From assembly GCA_016710625.1 (NCBI GenBank), contig JADJVK010000027.1, positions 1 through 64,000 on the forward strand: DNA of 64,000 bases. Reading direction: 5' to 3'. Made by a program: the position numbers and the translations under genes. Under the pieces are notes generated by a model, which was not told where the DNA came from, ran no database searches, and saw nothing but the letters and a program-made list of their open reading frames with translations. Each line of letters starts with the position of its first letter. The first letter of the stretch is position 1. Below are positions 1-8,493 of the stretch, piece after piece. This DNA comes from Saprospiraceae bacterium. GTDB lineage: Bacteria > Bacteroidota > Bacteroidia > Chitinophagales > Saprospiraceae.

Positions 1-393
1 AATTATATTTGTATTTAAAATAAAATTATCTCCCCCATAATTATTCTTATGTTAAATAGATGTTTTGACATTATAGTTTTCTAGCCCTATCCTGCTTTAT
101 TAAAATGCTTTTAATTATTTTTGAATACAAACCCAAACTTTATATCTTCAGAAAAAAAAATTGATAATTATTATAAATTTAGAATAATTCAAATTTAATT
201 TAAAAATTTATAAGTACATTACATAAGTATATCATATTCAATAGAAAACATTAAAAATCAACTACTTTAGATTTTCATTTTTTCCCAAAACCAAAAACTA
301 TTTATACCATTCATTTATTCTTTATATAAGGTGTTTAGTTTACTATGAATATTTAGGATAGTTAAATTCTAATTAACAGTATTTTGTATAATA
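1..393. other. AT-rich non-coding left edge
   Basis: Very AT-rich with stops in every frame. I see no gene, no RNA gene and no convincing hairpin terminator. It ends where the first recognisable IS3-like terminal sequence begins. Confidence 0.5.
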
Positions 394-442
394 TGTCTTG
401 TCCTGAAAAAACTTTACAGATTTCACAACGAAAGTAAGTGAA

Positions 443-862
443 ATGAAAAAGGAAGATGTAAAGAAAAAAGAGGAAGAAAAGGAAGGAACAAAAAGAATTT
501 TGTTTAAAGTAAAATCAGATGACCCAACACAAACTGCATTAAGGAGATGGTTGGTGATGGAAATTTATTGTGGACGGTTGACTATACAAAAAGCGATAGA
601 GGAATTTGAATTTGAACATAAGAGACCCAATAAAGCAATAATTGATTGGAAAAAGCTGTATGAACCAACAGTTCTATTAACTTTGCCACAAATGACTGAG
701 AAAGAACGAGAAAAAGTAGCGGCTCTAGAAAAGCATATCAAGCAGATAGAGAAGCAGTTAGAGGCAGCACAGATGAAGGCGACAGCTCTGGATATGATGA
801 TTGACATAGCGGAATCAAAACTAAAAATATCGATTAGAAAAAAGTCTGGCACCAAACAGTAG
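443..862 (+). CDS. IS3-family transposase OrfA
   Basis: 139 residues, lysine- and glutamate-rich at the N-terminus. A helix-turn-helix-like region lies around residues 30-75 (RRWLVMEIYCGRLTIQKAI then a second helical segment). A long coiled-coil/leucine-zipper-like helix follows around residues 85-125. In IS3 elements OrfA binds the element ends and regulates or supplies the N-terminus of the OrfAB transposase. It stops 2 nt before the OrfB reading frame, which lies in another frame, as usual for this family. The family call rests on the pairing with a clear OrfB, because the OrfA sequence alone is only weakly diagnostic. Confidence 0.7.
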   Translation: MKKEDVKKKEEEKEGTKRILFKVKSDDPTQTALRRWLVMEIYCGRLTIQKAIEEFEFEHKRPNKAIIDWKKLYEPTVLLTLPQMTEKEREKVAALEKHIKQIEKQLEAAQMKATALDMMIDIAESKLKISIRKKSGTKQ

Positions 863-864
863 AA

Positions 865-1602
865 TTGCTCTTGCAATTGTATCCTATATTCAGTGTAGGA
901 TTTTTTTGTGAACTGTTTGGGAAGAGCCGACAGGCTTATTATGAGCAATACAGCGATAAGCAAGATAAGCAAGCTGCTGATATATTGGTTTTGAAAATAG
1001 TAGCCGAGATAAGGTTAGATTTGCCTAGGATTGGGGCAAAGAAACTACATTTCATGTTAGAGGAGAAGTTGTCACCACACGGTATCAAGATGGGTAGGGA
1101 TAGATTATTTAGCCTATTGAGAGAACATGGTTATTTGCTCAGATATAAAAGGAGGAAACCATATACAACAGACTCCAATCATCCTTATTACAAATATCCA
1201 AATCTAATAAAAGACCTATTGCTTTACAAGGCGAATCAATTATGGGTAAGTGATATCACTTATATACAGTTAATAGGTAAATTTGCATATTTGAGCATCA
1301 TAACAGATGCCTATTCCAGAAAGATTGTGGGGTACTGTTTATATCCAACATTGCATAGTGAGGGCGTAATTGAAGCCTTTGAAATGGCAAGAAAAGAGTG
1401 CCCATCATTAAAAGGCTTAATTCATCATTCAGATAGAGGGGTACAGTATTGTTCTGCAAAGTATGTGGATTTGCTTCAGAATAATAAAGTAAAAATATCC
1501 ATGACTGAAAATGGAGATCCCTACGAAAACGCAATAGCAGAGCGGATTAACGGTATTCTGAAAATGGAACTTTTTGTTAGGAAAGACCTTTGCAAACTTT
1601 GA
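865..1602 (+). pseudogene. IS3-family transposase OrfB, N-terminal and DDE core part (frameshifted)
   Basis: DDE integrase-core transposase. The HTH_21-like region with RIGAKKLHFML and the YLLRYKRRK basic stretch precede the rve core. Catalytic motifs are visible: WVSDITYI (first D), HHSDRGVQY (second D) and GDPYENAIAERINGILK (the glutamate). After NGILKMEL the frame runs into FVRKDLCKL and stops. Removing one T from the five-T run at 1571-1575 restores the conserved continuation LLLGKTFANFEEA. So the gene is broken by one extra base in a homopolymer, which may be a true mutation or a base-calling error. Confidence 0.75.
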
Positions 1603-1765
1603 AGAAGCTCGGCGGGTTGTGGAAGATTCCATTCGTAAATACAATGAGATTAGACCCCATTCCAGTTGTAATTACCTAACCCCAGCCGTTGCTCATCAAA
1701 AAGAGGGAATTATGAATAAAATGTGGGCAAAAAAGTTGATTACAAAAGGGTATGAAGTATTGTGA
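1574..1765 (+). pseudogene. IS3-family transposase OrfB, C-terminal fragment
   Basis: 63-codon continuation of the preceding transposase in the next frame. It contains the IS3 OrfB tail: TFANFEEARRVVEDSIRKYN followed by EIRPHSSCNYLTPAVAH. It has no ribosome binding site of its own and is the displaced end of the same gene rather than a separate one. Confidence 0.75.
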
Positions 1766-1857
1766 AGAAAAGCTTACCAAACAAATGAGTTTTTTTAGCC
1801 ATAATACATTCCAAATTAGTAAGAGTAAAGGAGCCAAAAGCATCCTTTACTCTGAAC

Positions 1858-1965
1858 TTACACAATTTGTATAAGGCCTACTTTATTGCTGATAGGTTGC
1901 TCTCCAGCATTGCCTATTTCCTCTTCAAGAAGGCGACACAAAGCTAAAAAAGTACTGTATTCTGT
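1858..1965 (-). pseudogene. possible C-terminal gene remnant
   Basis: This short block has higher GC than its surroundings. It reads on the minus strand as a 35-codon open frame (YSTFLALCRLLEEEIGNA, then EQPISNKVGLIQIV) ending in TAA, closed upstream by another stop and lacking any start codon. The amino-acid composition looks coding, so it may be the tail of a gene destroyed by the neighbouring insertion sequence. I do not recognise the family and the call is weak. Confidence 0.25.
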
Positions 1966-1966
1966 T

Positions 1967-2130
1967 TAGGAATATTATCCCAATTAAAATTAAAAGCAGG
2001 AATAAAAACAATCAAATTATCAAAATCAGGAACTTGAAAAATTAAATAATCAATTTCAGGAATTGTAATCGTTGTAAATTTAATTTCAGGAATAAAAACC
2101 AATCAAATTGACAATTAGGAATAAGAAAAA
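1967..2130. repeat. degenerate 30-bp periodic array
   Basis: The hexamer CAGGAA (or TAGGAA) recurs at 1967, 1997, 2027, 2057 and 2087, exactly 30 bp apart, with a sixth AGGAA at 2117. Units at 1997 and 2087 also share AATAAAAAC(C)AATCAAATT after the hexamer; the other spacers are AT-rich and diverged. All frames contain stops, so it is not a protein repeat. Function unknown. It sits in the gene-free stretch between the IS remnant and the copper operon. Confidence 0.45.
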
Positions 2131-2296
2131 AGGTAGTTATTTTTCAAGAATTAAAATAAATTATTGAAAAACTTAGGATTAATTTGTATTCTTGTTTACA
2201 ATTTAAGTATTAACCAAAAAAACTGTATTTAATTTTATTTTTTAACTCGAAAACTGTCAAGTAATTTTAGGACGGTACAATATAATAAATTCAGAC

Positions 2297-2857
2297 ATGA
2301 AATTATATATAAAAAATATGGTTTGTAACCGATGTATAATGATGGTGCAGCATGAAATTGAAAAACTAGGGCTGACGATTAAAAATATTATACTTGGGGA
2401 AGTTACCTTCGAAAAGGAGCTTTCTATAGAAGAAAAGAAAACACTAGAAACCTCCTTAATATCATTGGGATTTGAAGTTATCGACGATAGAAAAAGTAGG
2501 AATATTGAGAAAATAAAAAATGTCATCATCGATTTAGTTCATCACCATGATAATGAAAATACGAATAAATTATCAGATATTTTAAAAACTGAACTTCATC
2601 ACGACTATAATTATTTATCCAATTTGTTTTCTGAAGAGGAAGGGACAACTATTGAAAAATATTTTATCGCTCAAAAAATTGAAAAAGTAAAAGAATTGTT
2701 AGAATATGATGAACTTTCATTGAGTGAAATCGCATTCCAACTTAATTATTCAAGTGTTGCCTACCTCAGCAACCAATTCAAGAAAGTAACTGGTCTCACT
2801 CCTAGCTATTTTAAGCAATTGAAGGTCAAAAAAAGGAAACCATTGGATAAAGTGTAA
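2297..2857 (+). CDS. AraC-family regulator with N-terminal HMA domain (copper-responsive, inferred)
   Basis: 186 residues in two parts. Residues 1-65 resemble a heavy-metal-associated fold with the metal-binding motif MVCNRC near residue 9. Residues 80-182 form an AraC-type DNA-binding domain with two helix-turn-helix segments; LSLSEIAFQLNYSSVAYLSNQ and FKKVTGLTPSYFK are clear. The protein therefore carries its own cysteine pair for sensing soft metals and probably controls the copper operon that starts 79 bp downstream on the same strand. Similar HMA-AraC proteins occur beside Bacteroidota copper ATPases. That copper is the ligand is inferred from the motif and the neighbours. No operator was identified. 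Confidence 0.8.
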   Translation: MKLYIKNMVCNRCIMMVQHEIEKLGLTIKNIILGEVTFEKELSIEEKKTLETSLISLGFEVIDDRKSRNIEKIKNVIIDLVHHHDNENTNKLSDILKTELHHDYNYLSNLFSEEEGTTIEKYFIAQKIEKVKELLEYDELSLSEIAFQLNYSSVAYLSNQFKKVTGLTPSYFKQLKVKKRKPLDKV

Positions 2858-2936
2858 ATCTTACAAATCATTTCAATAATACCACAATAAAAGGGATCAA
2901 AATTTTAGGCAGCTTTGTAGCTTAAATGTAATAAAG

Positions 2937-5351
2937 ATGTCAACTAACAATAAAGATACCCTTTTTATTCCCTTAGAAGGTATGGAAAGTGAGCACTGTG
3001 CACAGATTATAGATAATGGCTTAGCCAAGGTGCAAGGAATTGAAAGCCATCGAGTTGAACTTAACAACCGTAGAGCAGTAATTACAGCAAAAGAAGGAGC
3101 CGTTCTGATAGATGCTGTCCAGTCAATAAGAGATCTTGGTTATGGTGTTACAAGTATCAAGAGCACAATTCCTGTACTACAAATGTCCTGTGCCTCTTGT
3201 GCCGTCAGTGTAGAAAGCATCGTAAAATCCGTACCTGGCGTTATCAATGCATCTGTCAATTTCGCAACTTCCAATCTTGCAGTTGAATTTTTGCCTAACA
3301 TGACTTCATTAGCTAATTTGCAAAAAGCGGTTCAGTCCATAGGTTACGATCTTTTGTTAGCCGATGAAGCCAAGCAATCTGAAACATTAGAAGCTTTGCA
3401 AGAAAAGAAATTCTTACAACTAAAAACTAAAACGATTTGGGCAGTGGTGCTCTCCCTACCATTAGTTAACATCGGCATGTTCTTTATGGATATCCCTTAT
3501 GCCGAAGAAATCATGTGGGCATTGGCAACACCAGTCGTGTTTTGGTTGGGAAAATCTTTTTTTATAAATGCTTGGAAACAAGCCATACACCGCTCTGCCA
3601 ATATGGACACATTGGTGGCAATGAGCACCGGTATTGCCTATATATTTAGTGTGTTTAATATGCTTTATCCTCAATTTTGGCTCCAAAGAGGATTGCAAGC
3701 CCATGTCTATTTCGAAGCAGCAGCAGTGATTATAACCTTTATTTTATTAGGTAAGCTATTAGAGGAAAAAGCTAAAGGCAACACCTCTTCCGCTCTAAGA
3801 AAGCTGATTGGTTTGCAGCCAAAATCCGTTACTCTTGTCGAAGAAAGTGGCCATCAAATTGAAATTCCTATCGAAAAAGTACAGCTGGGAAATACTATTT
3901 TGGTGAAACCAGGAGAAAAAATAGCAGTGGACGGTAGAGTGACAGCTGGAACATCCTATGTGGACGAAAGTATGCTAAGTGGGGAGCCTGTTCCAGTTTT
4001 AAAAATTGAAAACGAAAAAGTTTTTGCAGGTACCATCAATCAAAAAGGTAGTTTTCAGTTTGAAGCAGTAAAAGTTGGCAAAGAAACTATGCTTGCTCAA
4101 ATCATCAAAATGGTGCAGGAGGCTCAAGGCAGTAAAGCACCTGTTCAAAAACTAGTAGATAAAATTGCAGGTATATTTGTGCCAATAATTATCGGAATTG
4201 CCATCCTTACCTTTATTTTATGGGCAATTTTAGGGGGTGCTAATGGCATAGTACATGGTATTTTAGCTGCAGTAACTGTGTTAGTAATTGCATGTCCTTG
4301 TGCTTTAGGTTTGGCGACTCCGACTGCGATTATGGTAGGAGTGGGTAAAGGTGCAGGAATGGGCATATTGATAAAGGATGCGGAATCTCTGGAATTGGCA
4401 AAGAAAATAGATTCCATTGCTATTGATAAAACAGGGACTATTACTGAAGGTAAACCACAAGTCTCAGATAGTCTGTGGCTGAACGAAGAGGAAAGGGATA
4501 AAAGAATTTTATATAGCATCGAAAAAAAGTCAGAACATCCACTAGCAGAAGCAGTTGTAACTCATTTGGGAGGGATGGTCACTCTTAATTTAACTTCTTT
4601 TGAAAGTATCACTGGCAAAGGAGCAAATGCCACATTCAATAACGAAACTTATTGGGTAGGCACAAAAAAACTGTTACTAGAAAATCATATTTCCATAGCG
4701 GATGAATTGGTAGAAATTGCTGAAGAATGGGGTAATCAAGCTAAAACTGTTGTTTGGTTTGCTAACAATAAAAGGGCATTGTCGGTTTTGGCAATTTCCG
4801 ACAAGATAAAACCTACTTCGGCTGCAGCGATCATGCAGCTACAAGATATAGGAATTGACCTATATATGCTTACTGGCGATACGGAAGCCGCCGCCAACGC
4901 CATTGCCCACCAAACAGGTATAAAACACTACAGAGCAGAGTTGTTGCCACAACAAAAAGCTGATTTTATTAAAGAATTACAACTAAGAGGGAAAGTAGTA
5001 GCTATGGTTGGCGACGGTATAAACGACAGTACGGCATTGGCAACAGCTGATATTGGTATTGCGATGGGCAAAGGCAGCGATATCGCAATCGATGTGGCTA
5101 AAATGACGATTATTTCTTCTGATCTTACCAAGATTTCTCAAGCTATCCGATTGTCAAAACAAACAGTATCCACCATTCACCAAAACCTTTTTTGGGCATT
5201 TATTTATAACCTGATTGGCATACCCATAGCAGCAGGCATACTCTATCCCATTAATGGGTTTTTATTAAACCCTATGATAGCTGGAGCAGCAATGGCTTTG
5301 AGTAGTGTCAGTGTTGTGAGTAATAGTTTACGCCTAAACTGGAAAAAGTAA
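2937..5351 (+). CDS. copA: Cu(+)-exporting P1B-type ATPase
   Basis: 804 residues. Two N-terminal HMA-like domains are present. The first (residues about 8-75) has lost its CxxC (MESEHCAQI). The second has MSCASC at residues 83-88. Membrane segments follow, with the copper-site motif ACPCALGLATP near residue 451, the phosphorylation motif DKTGTITEGKP near 495, SEHPLAE near 532 and the hinge GDGIND near 691. The CPC motif and the HMA domains indicate export of Cu(I) from cytoplasm to periplasm using ATP. It is followed by a chaperone, a DUF3347 protein and a multicopper oxidase on the same strand, so copper is the most likely substrate. Confidence 0.92.
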   Translation: MSTNNKDTLFIPLEGMESEHCAQIIDNGLAKVQGIESHRVELNNRRAVITAKEGAVLIDAVQSIRDLGYGVTSIKSTIPVLQMSCASCAVSVESIVKSVPGVINASVNFATSNLAVEFLPNMTSLANLQKAVQSIGYDLLLADEAKQSETLEALQEKKFLQLKTKTIWAVVLSLPLVNIGMFFMDIPYAEEIMWALATPVVFWLGKSFFINAWKQAIHRSANMDTLVAMSTGIAYIFSVFNMLYPQFWLQRGLQAHVYFEAAAVIITFILLGKLLEEKAKGNTSSALRKLIGLQPKSVTLVEESGHQIEIPIEKVQLGNTILVKPGEKIAVDGRVTAGTSYVDESMLSGEPVPVLKIENEKVFAGTINQKGSFQFEAVKVGKETMLAQIIKMVQEAQGSKAPVQKLVDKIAGIFVPIIIGIAILTFILWAILGGANGIVHGILAAVTVLVIACPCALGLATPTAIMVGVGKGAGMGILIKDAESLELAKKIDSIAIDKTGTITEGKPQVSDSLWLNEEERDKRILYSIEKKSEHPLAEAVVTHLGGMVTLNLTSFESITGKGANATFNNETYWVGTKKLLLENHISIADELVEIAEEWGNQAKTVVWFANNKRALSVLAISDKIKPTSAAAIMQLQDIGIDLYMLTGDTEAAANAIAHQTGIKHYRAELLPQQKADFIKELQLRGKVVAMVGDGINDSTALATADIGIAMGKGSDIAIDVAKMTIISSDLTKISQAIRLSKQTVSTIHQNLFWAFIYNLIGIPIAAGILYPINGFLLNPMIAGAAMALSSVSVVSNSLRLNWKK

Positions 5352-5437
5352 ATCTGTAAATCTCATAAGTTAAACGATAAATATTGTAATACTTTCACTT
5401 TCAAGAAGTACGAACTTTGTATCATTAAAATAATAAA

Positions 5438-5665
5438 ATGGAAAATAAAATAGAAACATTTCATTTCAAAACAAATATCAATTGCGGCGGTTGCATTGCG
5501 GCGGTGAAACCCTTTTTGGACAATGCAGTGGGCCTTTCCCAATGGGAGGTGGACGTACAAAATAAGGATAAAATATTAACTGTAGCATCAAAGGGCATCA
5601 CCAAAGAACAAGTGATAGCCACTATTGAAAAAGCAGGATATAAAATAGAACTTTTAAATGAATAA
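5438..5665 (+). CDS. CopZ-like heavy-metal-associated (HMA) protein
   Basis: 75 residues, a single HMA domain with the metal-binding motif INCGGCIAAV at about residues 13-22. The C-terminal VIATIEKAGYKIELL is typical of the last strand of the fold. In this family the protein carries Cu(I) in the cytoplasm and hands it to the P1B ATPase. It lies 86 bp after copA and 2 nt before the next gene, so it is translated as part of the copper operon. Confidence 0.88.
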   Translation: MENKIETFHFKTNINCGGCIAAVKPFLDNAVGLSQWEVDVQNKDKILTVASKGITKEQVIATIEKAGYKIELLNE

Positions 5666-5667
5666 AA

Positions 5668-6108
5668 ATGAAAAAGATTAGCATCGCAATCACAATTATG
5701 TTGTTTGGATTTACAACATTTGCTCAAAACACCCCTAATTTGTTGAACAGTTATTTGGCAATTAAAAATGCTTTGGTGCTTAGTGATCAAAAAACCGCTA
5801 AGGCAGCAATAACTGAATTTCAGAAAAAGATAACAGCTGAAAAGACATTTTCTCAAAAAAAAGATTTACAAATAGCGATTGATAAAATGGCTAATGTAAA
5901 TAGCTTAGAAAAGGAAAGAGCTGCTTTCAATGAAGTCTCTACCCTATTTTGGAAAGTAGTAAAAAGTGCTGACATGGCAAGTACTCCCGTTTATTATCAA
6001 TACTGCCCAATGAAAAAAGCCTACTGGCTGAGTACAGAAAAGGATATTAAAAATCCTTATTACGGTGCATCTATGCTTACTTGTGGAAAAGTAGTAGAAA
6101 CGAAATAA
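5668..6108 (+). CDS. DUF3347 secreted copper-associated protein
   Basis: 146 residues with a signal peptide (hydrophobic residues 4-19 ending at FAQ). The body is a helical DUF3347 domain: LLNSYLAIKNALVLSD near the start, and near the end the conserved YYQYCPMKKAYWLS and YYGASMLTCGKVVE. The conserved Cys, Met and His-poor C-terminal motif is thought to bind copper in the periplasm. In Bacteroidota such domains are found alone or fused to CusB-like adaptors. Two nucleotides separate it from the HMA gene and about 50 from the multicopper oxidase, consistent with one operon. Confidence 0.85.
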   Translation: MKKISIAITIMLFGFTTFAQNTPNLLNSYLAIKNALVLSDQKTAKAAITEFQKKITAEKTFSQKKDLQIAIDKMANVNSLEKERAAFNEVSTLFWKVVKSADMASTPVYYQYCPMKKAYWLSTEKDIKNPYYGASMLTCGKVVETK

Positions 6109-6158
6109 TATATTGTAGAAGGAATTTTTTTTGAATATCCCTATTTAAAAAAATTATT

Positions 6159-8411
6159 ATGGATTTCCCATCAAAAATTTCAACAAAGCACTTTTACTTG
6201 TATATAGCAATATCTTTTTATTCCGAAATCTCCTTTTCACAAAAGGTGGTTCACTACGAATTATTTGTAAGGGATACAGTTGTAAACTTTGCAAATAAAG
6301 AGAAAAGAGCAATTGCAGTAAATGGACAGATTCCGATGCCTACCCTTGATTTTACTGAGGGAGATACTGCGGAAATCGTTGTGCATAATCTGTTAAAAGA
6401 AAGTACTTCACTGCATTGGCATGGCATATTCCTTCCCAACAAAGAAGATGGGGTTCCCTTGCTCACCCAAATGCCTATTGCTCCAAATACGACACATACT
6501 TATCGTTTCCCTATTATCCAACATGGTACCCACTGGTATCACTCCCATTCGGGATTGCAAGAGCAGATTGGCATGTATGGTAGTTTAATATTGCATAAAA
6601 AAAATGGAGATAAAAATTTTAGGAAAGGGATAGATGACTTGCCTACCATTCCTGTAATATTGAGTGAATGGACGAATCTCAATCCAAATAACGTTCATCG
6701 AATGTTACACAATGCGAATGATTGGTTTGCCATTCAAAAAGGGGCAACACAAAGCTATCTCGAGGCGATTCGCAGTGGCTATTTGAAAACAAAACTGACC
6801 AACGAATGGAAAAGGATGTTGGCAATGGATGTGAGTGATGTCTATTATAACAATGTTTTGATCAATGGAAAACAAATTTCTGAAATCAAAATCCTGGATG
6901 GGAAAACGCTAAATGCTGGAGATAAAATCCGCCTTAGAATTTCGAATGGGGGTGCTTCTTCCTATTTTTGGTTGAACTATGCTGGTGGCAAAATTACCGT
7001 AGTAGCCAATGATGGAAATGATGTAGAACCAGTAGAAGTGGATAGGTTAATCATTGCCGTTGCAGAAACCTACGATATTGTAATCACCATTCCAACTGCT
7101 GACAAAGCCTTTGAATTGCTAGCAACTACGGAAGATCGGACGAAATCTGCCTCACTATTTTTTGGCGATGGAATCAAGCAAAATCAATCACCATTGCCTC
7201 GACTCAAATATTTTGAAGGCATGAAAATGATGAATGGTATGATGAAAATGAATGGCGATTTGGATGATATGGGGATGAATATGAGCCTAAACCAAATGGA
7301 TATGAATAGGGTGATGTATCCAGAAATAACGGGAGAAGATACTCAAAATGACCATCAGTCAATGGATATGGAGAAGGACCCCAATAATGCTATGGGAAAT
7401 ATCACTACACTAAATTATGCCCAGCTAAAATCTCCACATCTCACTACCCTATCAAAGGACGCCCCAGTAAAAAAATTGAAATTTGTTCTTACTGGAAATA
7501 TGAATCGCTATGTTTGGAGCTTGGACAATCGAGTACTTTCTGAGAGTGATAAAATTTCAGTTAAAAAGGGAGAAATACTAAATATCACCATATATAATAA
7601 CTCTATGATGCGACATCCCTTCCATTTACATGGTTTTGATTTTAGGGTGCTCAATGGACAGGGTGAATATGCTCCTTTGAAGAATACGATAGATATTATG
7701 CCGATGGAAACAGATACTATTGAATTTTTAGCAAATACTGAAGGCGATTGGTTTTTTCATTGCCATATTTTGTATCACATGATGGCTGGAATGAACAGGG
7801 TAATTTCAGTAGGCGACTATAAAAACCCTTTATTACCAAATAAAGAAAAAACTTACAAAGCTTTGCAACGAGAAAGCAACAAAGCTCTTTTTATGGCATT
7901 AAATGATTTTGCAAGCAATGGAAATGATGGAGAAATGATGGTTCAGAATGCAAGGTGGCGGTTGGGAACCGAATGGAGATTAGGCTATCATGATATGCAT
8001 GGTTATGAATCAGAAACCCATCTCGGACGGTATTTTGGCAAAATGCAGTGGTTTATGCCATTTGTTGGTTTCGACTGGCGATATAGAAATATGGGAATTG
8101 TTAGTTATGAAAAGAATATGTTTGGTCAAAAAAACGAAAAAGACAATCGAGCAGCTATTAGTATTGGATTCAATTACATGTTACCAATGCTATTGATATT
8201 TCAAACCGAAGTATTTCATGATGGAATTTTCAGATTACAGCTCATGAGAGAAGATATTCCAATTTCTAAACGGTTAAGAGTTGGCTTTATGATCAATACC
8301 GATTTGGAATATATGGTGGATTTTCGTTATATACTTAGTAGAAATGTTGGCATTCGTACCCATTATGATAGTGATATGGGTTTTGGTGTGGGAATTGCTT
8401 TAAATTATTAA
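6159..8411 (+). CDS. multicopper oxidase with C-terminal CopB-like domain
   Basis: 750 residues. After an N-terminal export signal, three cupredoxin domains carry all four copper-ligand motifs: HWHG near residue 84, HWYHSH near 124, HPFHLHG near 485 and HCHILYHMMAGM near 533. A methionine-rich insert (residues about 354-414, MKMMNGMMKMNGDLDDMGMN and further Met/His) resembles CopA of Pseudomonas or CueO and probably binds Cu(I). The last 150 residues (from WRLGTEWRLGYHDMHG) are aromatic-rich strands with a terminal tyrosine and resemble CopB-type outer-membrane barrels. The protein therefore seems to join an oxidase of Cu(I) with an outer-membrane part. Oxidase assignment is firm; the barrel is inference. 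Confidence 0.85.
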   Translation: MDFPSKISTKHFYLYIAISFYSEISFSQKVVHYELFVRDTVVNFANKEKRAIAVNGQIPMPTLDFTEGDTAEIVVHNLLKESTSLHWHGIFLPNKEDGVPLLTQMPIAPNTTHTYRFPIIQHGTHWYHSHSGLQEQIGMYGSLILHKKNGDKNFRKGIDDLPTIPVILSEWTNLNPNNVHRMLHNANDWFAIQKGATQSYLEAIRSGYLKTKLTNEWKRMLAMDVSDVYYNNVLINGKQISEIKILDGKTLNAGDKIRLRISNGGASSYFWLNYAGGKITVVANDGNDVEPVEVDRLIIAVAETYDIVITIPTADKAFELLATTEDRTKSASLFFGDGIKQNQSPLPRLKYFEGMKMMNGMMKMNGDLDDMGMNMSLNQMDMNRVMYPEITGEDTQNDHQSMDMEKDPNNAMGNITTLNYAQLKSPHLTTLSKDAPVKKLKFVLTGNMNRYVWSLDNRVLSESDKISVKKGEILNITIYNNSMMRHPFHLHGFDFRVLNGQGEYAPLKNTIDIMPMETDTIEFLANTEGDWFFHCHILYHMMAGMNRVISVGDYKNPLLPNKEKTYKALQRESNKALFMALNDFASNGNDGEMMVQNARWRLGTEWRLGYHDMHGYESETHLGRYFGKMQWFMPFVGFDWRYRNMGIVSYEKNMFGQKNEKDNRAAISIGFNYMLPMLLIFQTEVFHDGIFRLQLMREDIPISKRLRVGFMINTDLEYMVDFRYILSRNVGIRTHYDSDMGFGVGIALNY

Positions 8412-8425
8412 GAAAGAGTTATTTA

Positions 8426-8462
8426 TAAAAAAAAAGCAGAAGATTTGACCCTTCTGCCTTTC
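8426..8462. terminator. bidirectional rho-independent terminator
   Basis: The hairpin GCAGAAG-ATTTGACC-CTTCTGC (8436-8457) is preceded by nine A residues and followed by a T-rich stretch, so it can end transcription of the copper operon on the plus strand and of the T9SS gene on the minus strand. Confidence 0.75.
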
Positions 8463-8493
8463 TTTATATAAGAAACAAACACATTTTCTTTAA

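Larger units (their letters stand above)
394..1765 (+). mobile_element. IS3-family insertion sequence remnant
   Basis: Two consecutive genes (orfA and orfB) with the typical IS3 layout are seen. A plausible left terminus begins TGTCTTGTCCTGAAAA about 50 bp before orfA, with the TG start expected of IS3 ends. I searched downstream of orfB for the complementary end (TTTTCAGGACAAGACA or similar) and did not find it up to about 2000, and I saw no target duplication. Together with the frameshift in orfB this suggests an inactive, right-end-truncated copy. The left boundary is inferred and the right boundary is simply the end of the transposase reading frame. Confidence 0.6.

Noticed and set aside
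443..1602. Programmed frameshift as the sole cause of the split IS3 transposase
   Set aside because: OrfA to OrfB frameshifting would occur near 850-865; the break at 1571-1575 lies inside OrfB after the catalytic residues, where no programmed shift is known.
1967..2130. CRISPR array
   Set aside because: Only six bases are conserved per 30-bp unit, the rest is diverged, and no cas gene is present.
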